Positions 8,403-15,867 of a DNA stretch of 24,599 nucleotides are shown here, piece by piece (positions within the stretch are counted from its first letter, which is position 1; each line of letters opens with the position of its first letter). The notes under the pieces are model-generated. The model searched no databases. It saw only the letters and a program-made list of their open reading frames with translations, and had not been told where the DNA came from. This DNA comes from JBHGAV01 sp041946685 (GTDB lineage Bacteria > Acidobacteriota > Terriglobia > Bryobacterales > Bryobacteraceae), in NCBI GenBank assembly GCA_041946685.1, contig JBHGAV010000058.1, positions 1 to 24,599 on the forward strand, given 5' to 3'. The position numbers and the translations under genes were made by a program.

Positions 8403-9431
8403 CTACGGCAGCGGCTTGCCCTGGATGCCAACATCCACACGGTACAACATGCTGGTCGTGGCGACGATCATAGAGCGCGACGGCGTGAAGGCCAGCCCGA
8501 CAATCTGAGGGCCTGACAGGAACAGTTCGGCGCTACGGTCCTGGCCGATCCGGACGATGCCTTTTCGCCCGCCTATGGAAGCCGCCACGTACAGGCGGCC
8601 CTCCGCGTCAAAAGCCAGGCCCTGGGGCCGTCCGAGGCCGCGGTAGAACACCTCGGCGTCGCCAGCCGGGGAGATCCGATGGACCGCTTCGTAGCTGGAC
8701 GTCGTCGGACCGGAGACATAAAGGTATCCGTCAGGGCCGATCGCCAGGTGATAGGCGGCCATGGAAGGTTCCAACGTCGCAAATACGTAGATCTGCCGGT
8801 CGGTGCTGATCTTGAAGATCGTGCCGCTACGATCTCCGACGAACAGGTTCCCGCCCGGATCGAAAGCGATCCCCGTGGCGATTCCCATTCCTTCCACGTA
8901 TATCGAAAGGCTGCCATCGGAGGCCGCCCGGTACACGGTACCGTCATAGCGGCTGGACACGTGAAGGACTCCGTCCCGGTCAAAGGCGAGCCCTGTGGCG
9001 TTCATAAGATCGGCGATGAACGGACTGACCACGCCATCCCGGCCGATCTTGTATACGGCCACCGGCGTCTTCTGGCCGCGGCTGCCACTGAAGGTCGCAA
9101 ACACGTTGCCGTGCCGGTCCACGGCCGGATTCCCCACCGGGTGGAGGCTGTCGGCGATCTGAAGCCCGATCAGGCAGGGCCAGGAAGCCGCCTGTCTGCC
9201 GCCGTCGCCCACAGTCAGTTCCCGGCAGGAGGCCCCCTCCGGCACGCGCACAACGACGTAGGAGTCCGAGCCCACCAGCACCCGGGCGGGTGCGTCGCCC
9301 ATTTTCACTTGTGGCTGAGCCGAAGGCGCCAGCCCACGGCCGCGGATCTGGATTTCCCCGCCGGCAATGGCGGCCGACGGCGACACCTGCTCGATCTGTG
9401 GCCGCTCGGTCGCGTTCTTGCGAGTTGCCAT
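8403..9431 (-). CDS. TIG/IPT domain plus NHL/SMP-30-like beta-propeller protein
   Basis: The 342-residue protein starts with an IPT/TIG immunoglobulin-like domain (about residues 10-85; PSAAIAGGEIQIRGRGLAP). A propeller of about six blades follows, each with a phrase such as GLAFDRDGVLHVS, GIAFDPGGNLFVG, LAIGPDGYLYVSG or GLAFDAEGRLYVA. Such propellers bind ligands or, in the SMP-30 family, hydrolyse lactones. No catalytic metal site could be assigned here. There is no N-terminal signal peptide, unlike most TIG/NHL proteins of this kind. It is the last gene of the rimO-yacG-pgpA operon. Its ATG at 9431 lies two bases after the pgpA stop, which is why it is chosen over the in-frame ATG at 9452 inside pgpA. 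Confidence 0.85.
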   Translation of the reverse strand: MATRKNATERPQIEQVSPSAAIAGGEIQIRGRGLAPSAQPQVKMGDAPARVLVGSDSYVVVRVPEGASCRELTVGDGGRQAASWPCLIGLQIADSLHPVGNPAVDRHGNVFATFSGSRGQKTPVAVYKIGRDGVVSPFIADLMNATGLAFDRDGVLHVSSRYDGTVYRAASDGSLSIYVEGMGIATGIAFDPGGNLFVGDRSGTIFKISTDRQIYVFATLEPSMAAYHLAIGPDGYLYVSGPTTSSYEAVHRISPAGDAEVFYRGLGRPQGLAFDAEGRLYVAASIGGRKGIVRIGQDRSAELFLSGPQIVGLAFTPSRSMIVATTSMLYRVDVGIQGKPLP

Positions 9432-9433
9432 AC

Positions 9434-9913
9434 TCAATAGAGATTGAAACATCCCGCTGCGAATAACACAAGTGCGCCGTACAGCCCGGCCACCACGTCG
9501 TCGGCGACAATGCCGGTTCCGCCGGCCAGACTCTCGGCCTGGCGAACGGGCGGGGGCTTCCAGATGTCAAAGGCTCTGAACAGAAGGAAACCCGCCAGAA
9601 GGCTCTTCCAGTTGCACGCGGTGGCGCCCGCCAAGGTCACCCACTGACCGATGGCTTCATCCACAACAATTCTGGACGGATCCTTTTCCCCGCTCGCCTT
9701 TGAAACCACATGCGCCGCCCAGATGCCGGGCGCCAGGCAGGCCACAGACAGAAGAGCGAACTCCGCCCGGCCCCAGCTCCAGAAATGCGCCGACAACGCC
9801 GCCAGGGCCACCGCCCCCAGCGAGCCCGCGGTTCCAGGAGCCACTGGCGATTGGCCAAGACCGAGGCAAGTTGCGATCGGCGTCGCCATCCGGCAGGCCA
9901 GGCTACTTTTCAT
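9434..9913 (-). CDS. pgpA: phosphatidylglycerophosphatase A
   Basis: Inner-membrane phosphatase that removes phosphate from phosphatidylglycerol phosphate to give phosphatidylglycerol. The 159-residue protein carries the PgpA signatures in order: GLGQSPVAPGTAGSLG, then KDPSRIVVDEAIGQW with the acidic metal ligands, then FDIWKPPPVRQAE and GGTGIVADDVVAG. Hydrophobic segments lie around residues 33-60, 90-112 and 138-155. The start codon overlaps the yacG stop by eleven bases, and its stop is two bases from the following gene, so it sits in the middle of a coupled operon. Confidence 0.94.
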   Translation of the reverse strand: MKSSLACRMATPIATCLGLGQSPVAPGTAGSLGAVALAALSAHFWSWGRAEFALLSVACLAPGIWAAHVVSKASGEKDPSRIVVDEAIGQWVTLAGATACNWKSLLAGFLLFRAFDIWKPPPVRQAESLAGGTGIVADDVVAGLYGALVLFAAGCFNLY

Positions 9914-10076
9914 GACTCTCCTCGTCCTCTTCTTCGCTTTCCGGAGTCAGGGCCACTGGGATCCTATACTTCCCGGCCGCCCAGTTCCCGAGATCGATCA
10001 TGCGGCAGCGCTCGCTGCAAAACGGCATCTGTGGGTCCCTTGGATCGACCTCTCGCCGGCAGATGGGGCAGGTCAT
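9903..10076 (-). CDS. yacG: small zinc-ribbon protein, DNA gyrase inhibitor YacG family
   Basis: The 57-residue reading frame encodes a YacG-type zinc ribbon. Cys3 and Cys6 (MTCPIC) pair with Cys20 and Cys24 (FCSERC), followed by the family phrase RMIDLGNWAAGKYRIP and a very acidic tail (about residues 46-57). In E. coli YacG binds GyrB and inhibits gyrase. The role in this organism is inferred. The ATG overlaps the rimO stop in an ATGA tetranucleotide (10073-10076), and the stop overlaps the pgpA start by eleven bases. Both junctions support it as a translated operon member. It is easily missed because of its size. Confidence 0.92.
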   Translation of the reverse strand: MTCPICRREVDPRDPQMPFCSERCRMIDLGNWAAGKYRIPVALTPESEEEDEESHEK

Positions 10077-11455
10077 GGCAGCGATGGCTCCAGGATGCGA
10101 AACGGCTCCGGGGCCGGGCTCTCAATTCGCGCCAGGGCCGTCCCCACCAGATCGTAATCGTGGGCCTCGGTCACCCTCAGGACCCGGACCTCGCCCGGCC
10201 GCAGGGACGGCCCTTGCACGTCGTTGATGAGGCAGACCCCGTCAATCTCCGGAGCCTGCCATGGAGCGCGGGCTTCCCACAACAGCTCAGACTCGCGGCT
10301 CGGCCCCTCAGCCATCACCGTGATCTCGCGTCCGACGAGACTGCGGCAGTAGGCCCGCGAAATGCGTCTCTGTATGGACATGAGGCGGCGCTGGCGGTTG
10401 TAGATGGTTCGCCGGTCAACCTTGCCTTCCATCCCAAAGCTCCGGCTGGTCTCCTCGTCGGAGTAAGAGAAGACGCCTAGGTGTTCGAAGCGGGCCGCCT
10501 CAACGAACCGGCAAAGCTCTTCGAAATCGGCCTCGGTCTCGCCCGGAAAGCCAACGATCAGGCTGGTCCGGACGGCCACCCCGGGAACGGTCTTCCGCAC
10601 CCGTTCCAGCAGCCTGAGGAAAGCGTCGCCTGACGAGCCACGTTGCATCCGCCTGAGAATCGCCGCGCTCGCGTGCTGTAGCGGCAGGTCGATGTACTTC
10701 ACCAGGGAGGCGTGCTCTGCGAGAGTCTCGAGGAGGCTGCCCGTGACCCGGTTTGGGTAAGCGTACAGGAAACGGATCCAATTGCCGTGGGCCGAGGGCA
10801 GCGAAGCCAGCCGTCCCAGAAGCATGGCCAACCCGTCCTTCATACCCAGGTCCTCGCCGTAGGAGGTCGTATCCTGCCCGACCAGGTTGATCTCCCGCAC
10901 GCCTTGCGCGAACAAAGCGGCAGCCTCTGCCACCACCGATTCAGGCCTGCGGCTCCGGAATCTCCCTCGAAACTGGGGAATAACGCAAAAGGTGCACGGA
11001 TGATCGCATCCTTCCGCGATCTTGATGTAGGCGTAGTGCCGGGGAGTGGCCCGAAGGCGCGGCGTCCTGTCGTGGTAGAGGTAGGAACCGGTTGCCGGCC
11101 TTGGAGCTTCCCTGCCCTCGCAGGCTGCCACAATAGCCTCAACCTCGTTCGTTCCCAGCACGGCGTCCACCTCGGGCACCTGCTCGCGGATCTGACCCCG
11201 GTAGCGCTCCACCAAGCATCCGGTCACGACCAACCGCCGCGCGCTGCCGGTCCGCTTGTATTCGGCCATTTCGAGGATGGCATCCACCGATTCCTGCTTG
11301 GCCGGGTCAATGAAACTACAGGTGTTCACGACGATGGCCTCGGCGTCCTCAGGGTGCGGAGTGAGTCGGTGGCCCCTGGCAACCAGCAGCCCCATCATGA
11401 CTTCCGTATCGACGAGGTTCTTGGGGCAACCCAAACTGACAAAGCCGATCTTCAA
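10073..11455 (-). CDS. rimO: ribosomal protein S12 methylthiotransferase
   Basis: Radical-SAM enzyme that adds a methylthio group to the conserved aspartate of ribosomal protein S12. The 460-residue protein has the N-terminal UPF0004 domain with three cluster cysteines (SLGCPKNLVDTE, VVNTCSF, VTGCLVE). It also has the radical-SAM motif (EGCDHPCTFC) with the RimO-type PQFRGRFRSR, and a C-terminal TRAM domain (about residues 380-450). It starts with TTG at 11455, four bases after GGAAGG, and this gives the exact family N-terminus MKIGFVSLGCPKN. It heads the operon with yacG, pgpA and the propeller gene. A possible -10 (TATTCT) lies at 11491-11496 on the minus strand. Confidence 0.96.
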   Translation of the reverse strand: MKIGFVSLGCPKNLVDTEVMMGLLVARGHRLTPHPEDAEAIVVNTCSFIDPAKQESVDAILEMAEYKRTGSARRLVVTGCLVERYRGQIREQVPEVDAVLGTNEVEAIVAACEGREAPRPATGSYLYHDRTPRLRATPRHYAYIKIAEGCDHPCTFCVIPQFRGRFRSRRPESVVAEAAALFAQGVREINLVGQDTTSYGEDLGMKDGLAMLLGRLASLPSAHGNWIRFLYAYPNRVTGSLLETLAEHASLVKYIDLPLQHASAAILRRMQRGSSGDAFLRLLERVRKTVPGVAVRTSLIVGFPGETEADFEELCRFVEAARFEHLGVFSYSDEETSRSFGMEGKVDRRTIYNRQRRLMSIQRRISRAYCRSLVGREITVMAEGPSRESELLWEARAPWQAPEIDGVCLINDVQGPSLRPGEVRVLRVTEAHDYDLVGTALARIESPAPEPFRILEPSLP

Positions 11456-11530
11456 GGCGCCTTCCCAGAGGATGCGAGGTCGGAAGAATCAGAATAGCAC
11501 GCCAAGCGTCCCATCGGCCCCGTTCCCAGC

Positions 11531-11559
11531 TACTAGTACTTTACTATTAATGTAGTAAA
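11531..11559. promoter_or_regulatory. palindromic operator-like element (TACTA-N6-TAGTA dyad)
   Basis: An 8-base palindrome TACTAGTA (11531-11538) is followed by an inverted repeat TTTACTA / TAGTAAA with a 6-base spacer (11540-11546 and 11553-11559). The TACTA-N6-TAGTA core has the spacing of operators recognised by BlaI/MecI-type winged-helix repressors. It sits in the 205-base divergent gap between rimO and the receiver gene at 11661, in a strikingly AT-rich patch. The rest of 11456-11660 holds only promoter-like and ribosome-binding sequences. Confidence 0.4.
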
Positions 11560-11624
11560 CCGATTTACAGCCACTATCGGCGCGAAACCTGCAAGATCCT
11601 GGCTGCGTTGCAGTGATTCTGGGG

Positions 11625-11630
11625 TATAGT
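11625..11630 (+). promoter_or_regulatory. possible -10 box of the receiver gene
   Basis: TATAGT lies 30 bases before the ATG at 11661, followed by a strong AAGGAAGG Shine-Dalgarno at about 11645-11652. No good -35 box is found at 16-18 bases. Confidence 0.35.
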
Positions 11631-11660
11631 TAGGGTACCAGACTAAGGAAGGCAGTTTAA

Positions 11661-12110
11661 ATGGCGAAGCAGTTGCGCTCGTTACAGCGTCCATTGGTGG
11701 AGTTGGCGCGGGTCCTCTTGGTGGATGACGACACTTCATCCAGGCTCACGCTTCAGACCGTCCTGCGAGCTGGCGGTTATCATGTTGACACCGCAGCCTC
11801 GGCGGCGGAGGCGGTCAGCAAGCTGGATGATGCTGAATACGAACTGGTTCTCACGGACCTGCACATGGAGTCGCCCGAGTCCGGGCTCAAGGTTCTGGCT
11901 CACGCCCGGATGATGGACTACAAGCCGGCTACGGCACTGATCACGACCTACCGTGACTCCCCTCCACCCAAGAGTTCGCCTCGAAAGAACGCCCGGACGC
12001 TTCTGATCGAGCCCGAAGACCTCCCCGAGTTGCTCACCAAGGTCGCCGAACTGGTGAGTGAGCGGGCGACGAGGCGCGTCGAGCGCGGCCTGCGACAGGG
12101 CAGGAACTAG
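11661..12110 (+). CDS. receiver (REC)-like domain protein lacking the conserved lysine
   Basis: The 149-residue protein is a single receiver-like domain. It has the acidic cluster (VDDD, Asp22-24), the phospho-acceptor aspartate (Asp66 in LTDLHM) and the switch Thr (Thr95/96 in LITTY). Where receivers normally carry Lys-Pro after beta-5, it reads LLIEPEDLP, with Glu117 in place of Lys. Loss of this lysine usually impairs phosphorylation-driven switching, so this may be a pseudo-receiver or use a non-standard mode. There is no output domain. A basic C-terminal tail (about residues 134-149) follows. A strong Shine-Dalgarno fixes the start. Its TAG stop shares the bases CTAG with the stop of the convergent receiver gene. 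Confidence 0.85.
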   Translation: MAKQLRSLQRPLVELARVLLVDDDTSSRLTLQTVLRAGGYHVDTAASAAEAVSKLDDAEYELVLTDLHMESPESGLKVLAHARMMDYKPATALITTYRDSPPPKSSPRKNARTLLIEPEDLPELLTKVAELVSERATRRVERGLRQGRN

Positions 12111-12808
12111 CAGGCCGCTGGCGGCACGGACCCCAACGTCGGCGGTTGGTCGTTCTGTTCTGAAAGCGATGTCATCACGCGCAAGGTGATTTCGTCAATC
12201 AGAACAGGGAGGGCGGCTTCGAGCGCGAGAGTCACAGCGGCCCTCACGGACTGAGCGTCCGGTTCCAGGCGGGTTGCAGGCGTGGGGGCTGCGGTCGTTT
12301 CGACAACCACCTCCGGTACGATCTCCGCCGGCTGTGCTTCGGCCCCGGCCTCAGCAGGTGGAGGCGGGGGGGGCGCACCTTCCGGCGGAGCGCTTTCCAT
12401 GGGCGCAGCAGGCGCGGGCGGTGCCTCCTCCCGCGCTTTGCGTGCTGACTCGACCAAGGGCCGGATCATTTCCAGCATCATGGTCGCCTCGAAGGGCTTC
12501 CGCAGGCTGCCGTCGGCGTGGACTCGCGCAGCTTCGCCTTCGTCGATGGGCTCCATCGCCCCCGCTGTCAGCAAGACCCTCGCATGCCGGTGTGCGGGAT
12601 CGCTCTTTATCGCCTCGCAAATCTGGTACCCGCTCTTACCCGGGAGCGAAACATCAGCCAGGACTAGGTCCGGAGCGACATCAGACAGCCGCAGGAGGGC
12701 CGTTTCCCCATCGGTGACCGAAACCACTTCGAAGCCATCCTCGCGGAGGATGAACTCACCCATGCGCTGGGCGTGCGGGCTATCGTCAGCCAGAAGTATG
12801 CGGCTCAT
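12107..12808 (-). CDS. response-regulator receiver protein with Pro/Ala-rich linker and C-terminal helix
   Basis: The 233-residue protein has an intact receiver domain (residues 1-122). Its acidic pair is Asp8/Asp9, the phospho-acceptor is Asp52 (VLADVSLPG), the switch Thr is Thr81 (LLTAG), and the conserved lysine is Lys104 (LRKPF). A long low-complexity Pro/Ala/Glu linker (about 128-185, including six consecutive Pro) leads to an amphipathic segment, ALEAALPVLIDEITLRVM (about 195-212). No DNA-binding or enzymatic output domain is seen, so the C-terminal helix probably mediates a protein contact. It is the last gene of rsmB-rpe-bamD-receiver, eight bases after bamD, which hints at an envelope-linked or polarity function. 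Confidence 0.88.
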   Translation of the reverse strand: MSRILLADDSPHAQRMGEFILREDGFEVVSVTDGETALLRLSDVAPDLVLADVSLPGKSGYQICEAIKSDPAHRHARVLLTAGAMEPIDEGEAARVHADGSLRKPFEATMMLEMIRPLVESARKAREEAPPAPAAPMESAPPEGAPPPPPPAEAGAEAQPAEIVPEVVVETTAAPTPATRLEPDAQSVRAAVTLALEAALPVLIDEITLRVMTSLSEQNDQPPTLGSVPPAAC

Positions 12809-12816
12809 AGGGCCTG

Positions 12817-14001
12817 CTATTTCTTCTTCTGCTGCTGTTTCTTTGGGCTCTGGCTCTTCTTGCTCTCCGCCGGCTGACCGCCCGGCGCACCCGTCTCGCC
12901 GCCGGCGGCGGAGCCCGGAGGATTCTGCCGCGCATCCGGGCCGCTGTCGAGCGCCGATGGGCCGGTGATCGTCGCGGCGGTAACGTCCGCCGTGGGAGCC
13001 TCGCCCGAGGTCGCCGCAGGCACACTGACGGGAATCGTCGGGCGCAGAGCGGCCATCGCCGGAGTCCCCGACTTGGCCGCCATGGCCACGCTGGGGCTCT
13101 TCCGGAACAACCCCCAGAAGTGGCTCATCAGGCCGGGCTTATCCTGATTCGCCAGCTCGTATTTCATGCGGGCGAGCGCAACCGGGTCCGCTTCCGGGAC
13201 TTCTCTGTCCATGGCCTGCAACTTGGCGGCCGCCTCCTGCGCGTAACCGCTTAGCGGATAGTCCCTCACGATCCGCGCGTAGGTCTCGGCCGCCCTGTCG
13301 GCGAACCGGGCAGGCATCCGGGAATAGGCATCCGCCAGTTTCCACAGCGCCTCATCGGCCCGGCTGAACAGAGGGTACTGGTCGGTCAATCCCTGCAAGC
13401 GCGCGGCTGCCGCCGGGTAAGAGCCCTTGTTGAAGTAGAAGGCGCCGATCCTGTACTCGTGTTCCCCCAGTACTTCCTGGATGTTGCGCAACCGTTGCTG
13501 AACCAAGGGTGCGAACTTGCTGTTCGGGAACTGGACCAGCAATTGCCTGCACTCTTCGTCCGCTCTCAGCGCTTGGTCGGTGTCGCGATCCGGCTTCTCC
13601 ATCTGCCGGTAGTGGATGTCGCAGACCTTCTGCTGGGCCTCGGGCGCCTCTTCCAGGGTAGGGTAGAAGAGAATGAACTCCTTGTACTCGGCCTCGGCCT
13701 GGGCGAGTCCGCTGGCGCCGCCCTCGCGAAACCAACTGTCGGCGATCGCCAGCTTGGCCTTCGCCAGAAACTCGCTGGTGTCGTAAGTGCTGATCAGGGT
13801 CTGCAGGGTGATCCTAGCCACGTCAAAGCGGCCCTTCTCTATGTCTCTGATCGCCTTGTCGAAGAGGATTTTGTCCGGCTGCTGGGTATCGGCCGTAATG
13901 GGATTCTCGTACTTCTTGCGGAAGCCGCAGGAAGAGAGCAGCCCGGCCGCCAGCAAAGCAGCCACGACACAACGAACGGCCTTCCCGCTACTCATCGGCA
14001 T
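12817..14001 (-). CDS. bamD: outer-membrane assembly lipoprotein BamD-like (TPR)
   Basis: The 394-residue protein has a lipoprotein signal peptide with lipobox LSSC (lipidated Cys25). Tetratricopeptide-type helices like those of BamD/YfiO follow (FDKAIRDIEKGRFDVARITL, AEAEYKEFILFYPT, IGAFYFNKGSYPAAAARL). BamD is the lipoprotein partner of BamA in outer-membrane protein insertion. The TPR part ends near residue 275. About 110 residues of Pro/Ala/Gly-rich sequence then follow, ending in a basic SPKKQQQKKK tail, making it much longer than proteobacterial BamD. The open frame extends 25 codons upstream, but ATG 14001 places the basic n-region and hydrophobic stretch correctly. A start at 13995 is also possible. 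Confidence 0.85.
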   Translation of the reverse strand: MPMSSGKAVRCVVAALLAAGLLSSCGFRKKYENPITADTQQPDKILFDKAIRDIEKGRFDVARITLQTLISTYDTSEFLAKAKLAIADSWFREGGASGLAQAEAEYKEFILFYPTLEEAPEAQQKVCDIHYRQMEKPDRDTDQALRADEECRQLLVQFPNSKFAPLVQQRLRNIQEVLGEHEYRIGAFYFNKGSYPAAAARLQGLTDQYPLFSRADEALWKLADAYSRMPARFADRAAETYARIVRDYPLSGYAQEAAAKLQAMDREVPEADPVALARMKYELANQDKPGLMSHFWGLFRKSPSVAMAAKSGTPAMAALRPTIPVSVPAATSGEAPTADVTAATITGPSALDSGPDARQNPPGSAAGGETGAPGGQPAESKKSQSPKKQQQKKK

Positions 14002-14026
14002 AGAATGCTGACCGCCTTCACATTCC

Positions 14027-14701
14027 TCATACCCGCAAGCCCCCCGCTTCCTCCGCGATACGCCGCATCTGCACAACCGTGGCGGCGGGATCCGGCGTCA
14101 GAAAAACGCTGGCTCCCGTGACCACCCAGTCCACTCCCGCACGCACCACCTCGCCCAGGTTCTCCAGGTTCACGCCCCCGTCTATCTCGATAGGGAACCG
14201 CAATCCCAACTCACGGCGCCTGGCTGCCAGGAGCCTCACCTTCTCCAGAACGCGCGGAATCAGCTTCTGCCCTCCGAACCCGGGGTTCACGCTCATCAGG
14301 AGGACAAAATCCACCGTTTCCAGTACGTCCTCTAACATTGTAACCGGCGTTGAGGGGTTCAGCACTACGCCCGCCAGCGCCCCTTCGCTCTGGATCAGGC
14401 GCAGGGTGCGATCCAGGTGAGGGCAAGTCTCCTGCTGCACGGATATCTGGTCCGCCCCTGCCTCGATGAACTGGCTGATATAAGCATCCGGATTGGAGAT
14501 CATCAGGTGCACATCCAGAGTGAGCTTGGTGGCCTTCCGGATGCATTTCACCACGGGAGGGCCAATCGTGATGTTCGGCACGAAATGCCCGTCCATGATG
14601 TCGACGTGCAGCATCGAGACCCCGCCTTTTTCGACCCGGGCGATGTCCTCACCGAGTCTGGCAAAGTCAGCAGAGAGAATGGAGGGAACGATTTCCGGCA
14701 T
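14027..14701 (-). CDS. rpe: ribulose-phosphate 3-epimerase
   Basis: TIM-barrel enzyme that interconverts ribulose 5-phosphate and xylulose 5-phosphate in the pentose phosphate pathway. The 224-residue protein starts MPEIVPSILSADF, the usual N-terminus. It contains HVDIMDGHFVPN and DVHLMI (metal-binding His/Asp), VNPGFGGQ, and the phosphate-binding IDGG and GASVF motifs. The frame is open 84 codons further upstream into rsmB, but homology starts at ATG 14701, eight bases after the rsmB stop. The stop lies 25 bases before bamD. Confidence 0.96.
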   Translation of the reverse strand: MPEIVPSILSADFARLGEDIARVEKGGVSMLHVDIMDGHFVPNITIGPPVVKCIRKATKLTLDVHLMISNPDAYISQFIEAGADQISVQQETCPHLDRTLRLIQSEGALAGVVLNPSTPVTMLEDVLETVDFVLLMSVNPGFGGQKLIPRVLEKVRLLAARRRELGLRFPIEIDGGVNLENLGEVVRAGVDWVVTGASVFLTPDPAATVVQMRRIAEEAGGLRV

Positions 14702-14709
14702 GGGCGAAG

Positions 14710-15858
14710 CTAAGTCGATCCTATCACAGCGGCAAAGAAGCCGTCCCCGGGATGGATGCCGGGGATCCGTGCCATGCTCGTAGGTGGGACGCGGCCCAGG
14801 ACGGCTTCGAGTACAGCCTGATTCTCCTCCCGCTCCAGCGAGCAGGTCGAGTAGACTAGTTTGCCCCCGGGAGCCAGACTCTCCAGGGCGCGGGTGAGCA
14901 ACCTCACCTGCCGGGCCTGATGCCTTGCCAGATCCTCCGGTTTCAGCCGCCACTTGATTTCCGGGTTCCGTCCCAGTGTCCCCGTGCCCGAACAGGGTGC
15001 ATCCAGCAGGATTCGGTCAAAACGGGCTCCAAAGGGAAGCGGCGCTTCCCCATCCAGCACCACCAGGGGGCATCCCAGCGGTTTGAGTGCCTTCAGCCGG
15101 CTCGCCCGCCGGTCGCAGCCGACCGCCCGCACACCGGCTTCCAGCGCCTGGGCGGTCTTGTTTCCAGGAGCGGAGCACAGATCGAGGAAGCTGAGCCCGG
15201 GCTTCAGGTCAAGCAGGAACGCCACGGCCTGCGAACCGATATCCTGAGCTCGCAGGCCTCCCCGGTCCCCGCCCAGCACGCGGAAGCAACCCGGGATTTC
15301 GGTTGGTTCGGCCTCAAGTCCCTTCGGGACCACACCGTTGGGAATCCGCACGTAGGTGACGGGCGGCCTCAGAAACGCCCTCGCGATTCCCTCCGCCGCC
15401 GGTTCCCCGTACTGCTCCGTCCAGCGCCCCAGCAGCCACGCCGGATGGGAGAGTTCGGTGGCGCGATCCGGCCACTTGACGGGATCTCGCGTCACCTTGC
15501 GGAGCACGGCGTTGACCAGGCCGGAGGCTGGGCGCCTGCCCGCGCGCTTGACGAGTTCCACCGCTTCCGACACCACGGCGTGCCCCGGCACTCTGTCCAG
15601 GTACCGCAGTTGGTAGATCCCCATCCGCAGGGACTCGCGGGTCTCCGGATCGAGACCTGCCGCGGCGCGTCCGGAGAAGTGCTTGATCAGAAAGTCCAGT
15701 TGTCCCTGGAAACGCAGGCATCCAAACACGATTTCCGAGGCCAACCCGGCGTCCCGCGAGTCTAGCTTCCGGGTGCGGGCCATGAGCAGGTCGGAGGCAT
15801 ACCCACCTTGCTCGACCAGGAGCAGCACCTCGAACGCCGTTTGCCGCGCGGGAGACAT
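14710..15858 (-). CDS. rsmB: 16S rRNA (cytosine-967 C5) methyltransferase
   Basis: The 382-residue protein has an N-terminal NusB-like RNA-binding domain (residues 1-135) and a Rossmann-fold methyltransferase domain. The SAM-binding motif is FLDLCSAPGNKTAQ (225-237). The two cysteines of the m5C mechanism are Cys289 (DAPCSGTG) and Cys339 (YSTCS). RNA m5C methyltransferases use the first for product release and the second for nucleophilic attack. It heads the rsmB-rpe-bamD-receiver operon and is divergent from ttcA with only 24 bases between start codons. An AGGAG sequence lies nine bases before the ATG. Confidence 0.94.
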   Translation of the reverse strand: MSPARQTAFEVLLLVEQGGYASDLLMARTRKLDSRDAGLASEIVFGCLRFQGQLDFLIKHFSGRAAAGLDPETRESLRMGIYQLRYLDRVPGHAVVSEAVELVKRAGRRPASGLVNAVLRKVTRDPVKWPDRATELSHPAWLLGRWTEQYGEPAAEGIARAFLRPPVTYVRIPNGVVPKGLEAEPTEIPGCFRVLGGDRGGLRAQDIGSQAVAFLLDLKPGLSFLDLCSAPGNKTAQALEAGVRAVGCDRRASRLKALKPLGCPLVVLDGEAPLPFGARFDRILLDAPCSGTGTLGRNPEIKWRLKPEDLARHQARQVRLLTRALESLAPGGKLVYSTCSLEREENQAVLEAVLGRVPPTSMARIPGIHPGDGFFAAVIGST

Positions 15859-15867
15859 CGGGACCGA

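Noticed and set aside
12282..12968. A Ser/Ala/Gly-rich plus-strand frame opposite the receiver gene
   Set aside because: It is the mirror image of the Pro/Ala-rich linker of the intact receiver protein.
14702..14953. Extended N-terminus of rpe
   Set aside because: The extension lies inside rsmB in another frame, and the epimerase family starts at MPEIVPSILSADF.
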